A stretch of DNA of 9,106 nt from an uncultured bacterium (GTDB lineage Bacteria; Actinomycetota; Coriobacteriia; Coriobacteriales; Coriobacteriaceae): positions 1 through 9,106 of the forward strand of contig CAJMSV010000070.1 of assembly GCA_905216175.1 (NCBI GenBank). The letters are read 5' to 3'. The translations under genes were made by a program, and so were the position numbers. The notes beneath the pieces are model-generated. The model saw nothing but the letters and a program-made list of their open reading frames with translations. It ran no database searches and had not been told where the DNA came from. Shown in pieces: positions 5,970-9,106 of this stretch. Each line of letters begins with the position of its first letter. Within the stretch, counting starts at the first letter, position 1.

Positions 5970-8222
5970 ATGCTCATTCACCGTATAGCCGCGCAGCTCT
6001 ACACTGCCGAGGCGCTGCAGACCGTCGAGGCCGGACTCGATGCCGGCGAGGACGTGACGCTGGCCGTGTCGCAGTCGGGTCGCACGCTTATGGCGGCCGC
6101 CCAGTTTGCGCGCCGTCCGCGCCCGACGGTCTACATTGTGAGCGGCGAGGATGCGGCCGATCGCGCCGCTCGTAGCCTTGCCGCCTACGTGGGCCTGGCG
6201 CATGTGTGCCGTTTCCCCGAGCGCAAGGATTATCCGTGGCGCGAGCAGGCGCCCGACGACGCCGTGGTAGCGCAGCGATGCGAGGCCCTGGGACGCATCG
6301 TGCGCGGGGACAACTGCATCATGGTTGCCTCGGCTCGCGCGTTGCTGCGCTGCGTGCCGCCGGTCGAGAGCCACTACTGGGAGTCCACGACCTTTGCGGT
6401 GGGCGAGGAGATTCCTTTTGACGAGGTGCCGCAGCGCCTGGTGGGCATGGGCTACACCAATGCCGGCGCCGCCGACGCGCCCGGCCTGTTCCGCGTGCAC
6501 GGCGACACCGTCGAGGTGTTCCCCGCGCAGGAGAAGGCGCCCGTGCGCATTGAGTTCTTTGGCGACGAGATCGACCGCATCCGTCGCATGGTGAGCTCAA
6601 CGGGGCAGACCATCGGTAACGAGGACAGTATCGAGATCTTCCCCTGCCGTGAGCTGGCGCTTACCGACGATGCCGTTCACAACATGCACGTGGCGCTCTA
6701 CCGCGCAAGCCAGGACGACAGCAAGCTGGCGGCGCTGCTCGAGATGGTGGATGCGCGCATCGTCACGCCCGAGCTCGACCGCTTTTTGCCGGTGATGTAC
6801 GGCCAGACCGTGAGCCCGCTGGCGCACGTGAGCGGCAAGGCGCTCGTGGTCCTGTCCGAGCCGCGCTCGCTGTTCGACGACTGTCTGCGCGCCTACGAGG
6901 ATATCGAGGCCCGTGCCGGCGAGGCGGGGATTGACCGACTGGATGGCCTGTATGTACGTGCTCAGCAGCTTGATTTTGGTGCTCAGCAGCGCCTGAACTA
7001 TGTGAGCCTGATTCGCGCGGGCGGTGCGGTGACGGCCGAGCTCAAGATTGAGCAGCCGGCCATTGCGGGCTCGGACAATCGCTTTATGGCGCGCATTCAG
7101 GAAGTCGTGGGCAAGCGCTACGCCTGCGTGTTTGCCATCCCTGACCGCGGTGCGCGCGAGTCGATGGAGCTCACCTTTGGCGACGAGGGCATTACCTTTG
7201 AGGAGTCGCTGACGGCCGCGCCCGAAAATGCCGGCGCTATCGGCGACCGCGTGCGCGTGGCAGCGGCGGATTCCGCCGACCGTGCCGCACGCCAGGAGGC
7301 CCATGCCGCAATTCGCGAGCGTAAGGCCGACGCGCTCAACGCCCGCTCGCTCGAGGCGGGCGCCGCGCAGGCTGCCGCCGGCGCCGCCGTGCCCACCATC
7401 TCGCGCGGGCGCGTGACCTTTGTGGACGCTGCCCTGCCGCAGGGCGTGGTGGTGCCCGATGCCAACCTAGCCGTGTTCTCTATCGCCGACCTCAACGCCC
7501 GCATGGACGCCAACCGCGCGCGCAGCCGCCGCAAGGTGGACATTACGCAGATCACGTTCCCGTTTAAGCCGGGCGACTACGTGGTGCACGCCACCCACGG
7601 CATCGCGCTCTTTAGCGAGATCACGCGCCAGGAAGTGGGCGGCAAGGAGCGCGACTACTTTTTGCTGGAATATGCCGATGGTGACAAGCTCTACGTGCCG
7701 CTCGAGCAGGTCGACCGCATCACGCGATACGTTGGCCCCGACGGCGACAAGCCGCGCCTGACCAGGCTCAATACCGCCGACTGGACGCGTGCTACCAACA
7801 AGGCGCGCAAGAACGCCAAAAAGCTGGCGTTTGACCTGGTCGACCTGTATACGCGCCGCTCGTCGATTACCGGTATCGCCTGTCCGCCCGATACGCCCGA
7901 GCAGATCGAGATGGAGGAGAGCTTCCCCTACGACGAGACGCGCGACCAGCTGGAGGCTATCGCCGACATCAAGGCTGACATGGAGGCGCCCAAGCCCATG
8001 GACCGCCTGCTGTGCGGCGACGTGGGCTTTGGCAAGACCGAGGTTGCCCTGCGCGCGGCGTTTAAGTGCGTGGACTCCGGCCGCCAAGTCATGGTGCTCT
8101 GCCCCACAACCATTCTGGCCCAGCAGCACTACGAGACCTTCTTTGAGCGCTTTGCCCCGTTTGGCCTCGAGGTCGAGGTGCTCAGCCGCTTCCGCACGCC
8201 GGCGCAGCAAAAGCGCGCGCTC
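5970..8222 (+). CDS. mfd: transcription-repair coupling factor Mfd, 3'-truncated at an apparent join
   Basis: Mfd binds stalled RNA polymerase, pushes it off DNA and recruits UvrA. ATG 5970 has a strong GGAGGA site (5959-5964) 5 nt upstream. About 751 residues are Mfd-like, against a usual length near 1150. The N-terminal UvrB-like module includes FRVHGDTVEVFP (174-185) and RIEFFGDEIDRIR (193-205). The RNA-polymerase-interacting CarD-like domain starts at about 533 (KPGDYVVHATHGIALF). The translocase begins with Walker A GDVGFGKTE (683-691, Lys689) and motif Ia PTTILAQQH (711-719). After SRFRTPAQQKR (about 739-749) the Mfd sequence stops. The DEEQ-type Walker B, GTHRLL segment, remaining helicase motifs, TRG motif and C-terminal domain are all absent. 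The reading frame itself continues in frame into HemZ-like sequence. As written the product could not hydrolyse ATP. An assembly join is more likely than real gene loss. Confidence 0.93.
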
Positions 8223-8230
8223 AAGACGGC
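8205..8230. other. putative chimeric junction (Mfd-like to HemZ-like)
   Basis: Family identity changes within a few codons. QQKRALK (8205-8225) still fits Mfd, where GTHRLL should follow some 15 residues later. From about 8220 the protein reads as HemZ (ALKTAAFRLLSEL, then PWGSLTGIRPTK). The bases here include the GC-rich word AAGCGCGCGCTCAAG (8211-8225), which both genes could plausibly share, a typical place for a false assembly join. There is no insertion sequence, target duplication or stop at the join. Confidence 0.75.
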
Positions 8231-9106
8231 CGCGTTCCGCCTGCTGAGCGAGCTGTTCCCGGATGCCGCCATCCCATGGGGGTCGCTGACGGGCATCCGC
8301 CCCACCAAGCTCCTGCGGGAGCTGGCGGCGCGGCACGGTATGGACGAGGGCGTGCGCCTGCTGGGCGCGACGTTCGCCGTATCAGATGAAAAGGCGGCGC
8401 TTGCCGCGCGCATCTGCCGCGTGCAGCGGCCGTATATCGAGTCGGTGGACGTGCGGCGCGATGTGGACGTATACATCGGCATCCCGTTGTGCCGCTCGCG
8501 CTGCCTGTACTGCTCCTTTGCCTCCGAGGTCGCCGGCAAGGGGGAAAAGCTGCCGGCCTACCTGTCGGCGCTGCGGCAGGATATCGAAGCCGGCGCGGAG
8601 CTCGTGCGCGCGAGCGGCCGGGGCGGGCGCGCGCTGTTTGGGGGCGGCGGCTCGCCGACGGTGCTCTCCGCCGTGCAGCTGGACGCGCTGCTCGGCTGGA
8701 CGCGCGCGGCCTATGGCGGCTTTCCGGACGAGGTGACCGTGGAGGCCGGGCGACCGGATACCATCACGCCGGAAAAGCTCGCCGTTTTGCGCGCGCACGG
8801 CGTGGCGCGCATCTCGATCAACCCGCAGTCCATGAACGACGATACGCTGCTGCGCATCGGCCGCGGGCACGACGCGGCGGCCGTCGAGCGCTGCTTTGGC
8901 GAGGCGCGCGCCGCCGGCTTTGCCTCAATCAATATGGATCTCATCGCCGGCCTGCCGGGCGAAGACGAGGCCGCCTTTGCGCGCACGCTCCGCCGCGTCG
9001 TCCCGCTTGCGCCGGAGAATCTGACCGTCCATACGCAGGCGCTCAAGCGCGCCTCGCGCCTGATGCGCGAGCGCGGTGCCTGGTCGCTGCCGCCGGCGGA
9101 CGCGAC
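8223..9106 (+). CDS. hemZ: HemZ-like radical-SAM coproporphyrinogen III dehydrogenase, fragment lacking both ends
   Basis: Middle part of a HemZ-type enzyme, about 294 codons, in frame with the preceding Mfd sequence and open at the window edge. The family is linked to oxygen-independent oxidation of coproporphyrinogen III, or related HemN-type radical-SAM chemistry, and the Bacillus subtilis HemZ is about 500 aa. PWGSLTGIRPTKLL near the fragment start and VEAGRPDTIT further on are HemZ-specific. The radical-SAM cluster CRSRCLYC (C-x3-C-x2-C) has its cysteines at codons 8490, 8502 and 8511, followed by a GGGGSPT SAM-binding loop (HemN family more often GGGTPT) and RISINPQSM. The N-terminal part (roughly 80 residues before the join) and the C-terminal part are missing. 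Codon use differs from mfd: six CGG arginine codons here against none I found in the ~750 mfd codons, and more GAA. HemZ is typical of Clostridia and Bacilli, so a high-GC Clostridia source is plausible. Confidence 0.85.

Noticed and set aside
7467..8336. 289-aa minus-strand frame spanning the Mfd/HemZ join
   Set aside because: Shadow of the + strand coding frame. That it crosses the join shows only how rare stops are here, and does not support a real fusion.
5970..9106. A genuine novel Mfd-HemZ fusion enzyme
   Set aside because: Both parts are cut inside essential domains (the Mfd ATPase before Walker B, HemZ without its N-terminus) and codon use changes at the join, which fits an artefact far better than a functional fusion.

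Overview
The window is high-GC bacterial DNA with every recognisable gene on the + strand. Gene style (GGAGG-type ribosome binding sites, GC-rich third positions, short GC-rich terminators) and protein flavour suggest a Coriobacteriia actinobacterium such as Collinsella. That assignment is an inference from general appearance. The last ~0.9 kb probably comes from a different genome.

Layout: 1-220 is non-coding, with a hairpin that may end a gene outside the window and a 13-bp direct repeat. At 221-853 is an unrecognised four-helix membrane protein with a very basic N-terminus. A 434-bp gap follows, holding an 84-nt long inverted repeat (872-955) and a clear intrinsic terminator (1009-1034). 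At 1288-1710 is an unrecognised 140-aa single-helix membrane protein, then rmuC (1835-3190) with a strong terminator, a 600-aa ABC half-transporter (3318-5120), nth endonuclease III (5184-5849) with its terminator, and mfd from 5970.

The mfd frame stays open to the right edge, but its content changes near 8205-8230. Upstream is Mfd up to helicase motif Ia. Downstream is the middle of a HemZ-type radical-SAM coproporphyrinogen dehydrogenase. The rest of Mfd (about 400 residues) and both ends of HemZ are missing, and codon usage shifts at the same point. The likeliest explanation is a chimeric assembly join at a short shared GC-rich word, not a real fusion protein.

rmuC, nth and mfd all act on DNA maintenance (recombination/rearrangement control, base excision repair, transcription-coupled repair). 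Terminators after rmuC and nth argue against one operon. The ABC gene and nth are 63 bp apart with no terminator between them and could share a transcript. I found no convincing undescribed system. The items most worth checking are the Mfd/HemZ join, the long inverted repeat, and the two orphan membrane proteins.
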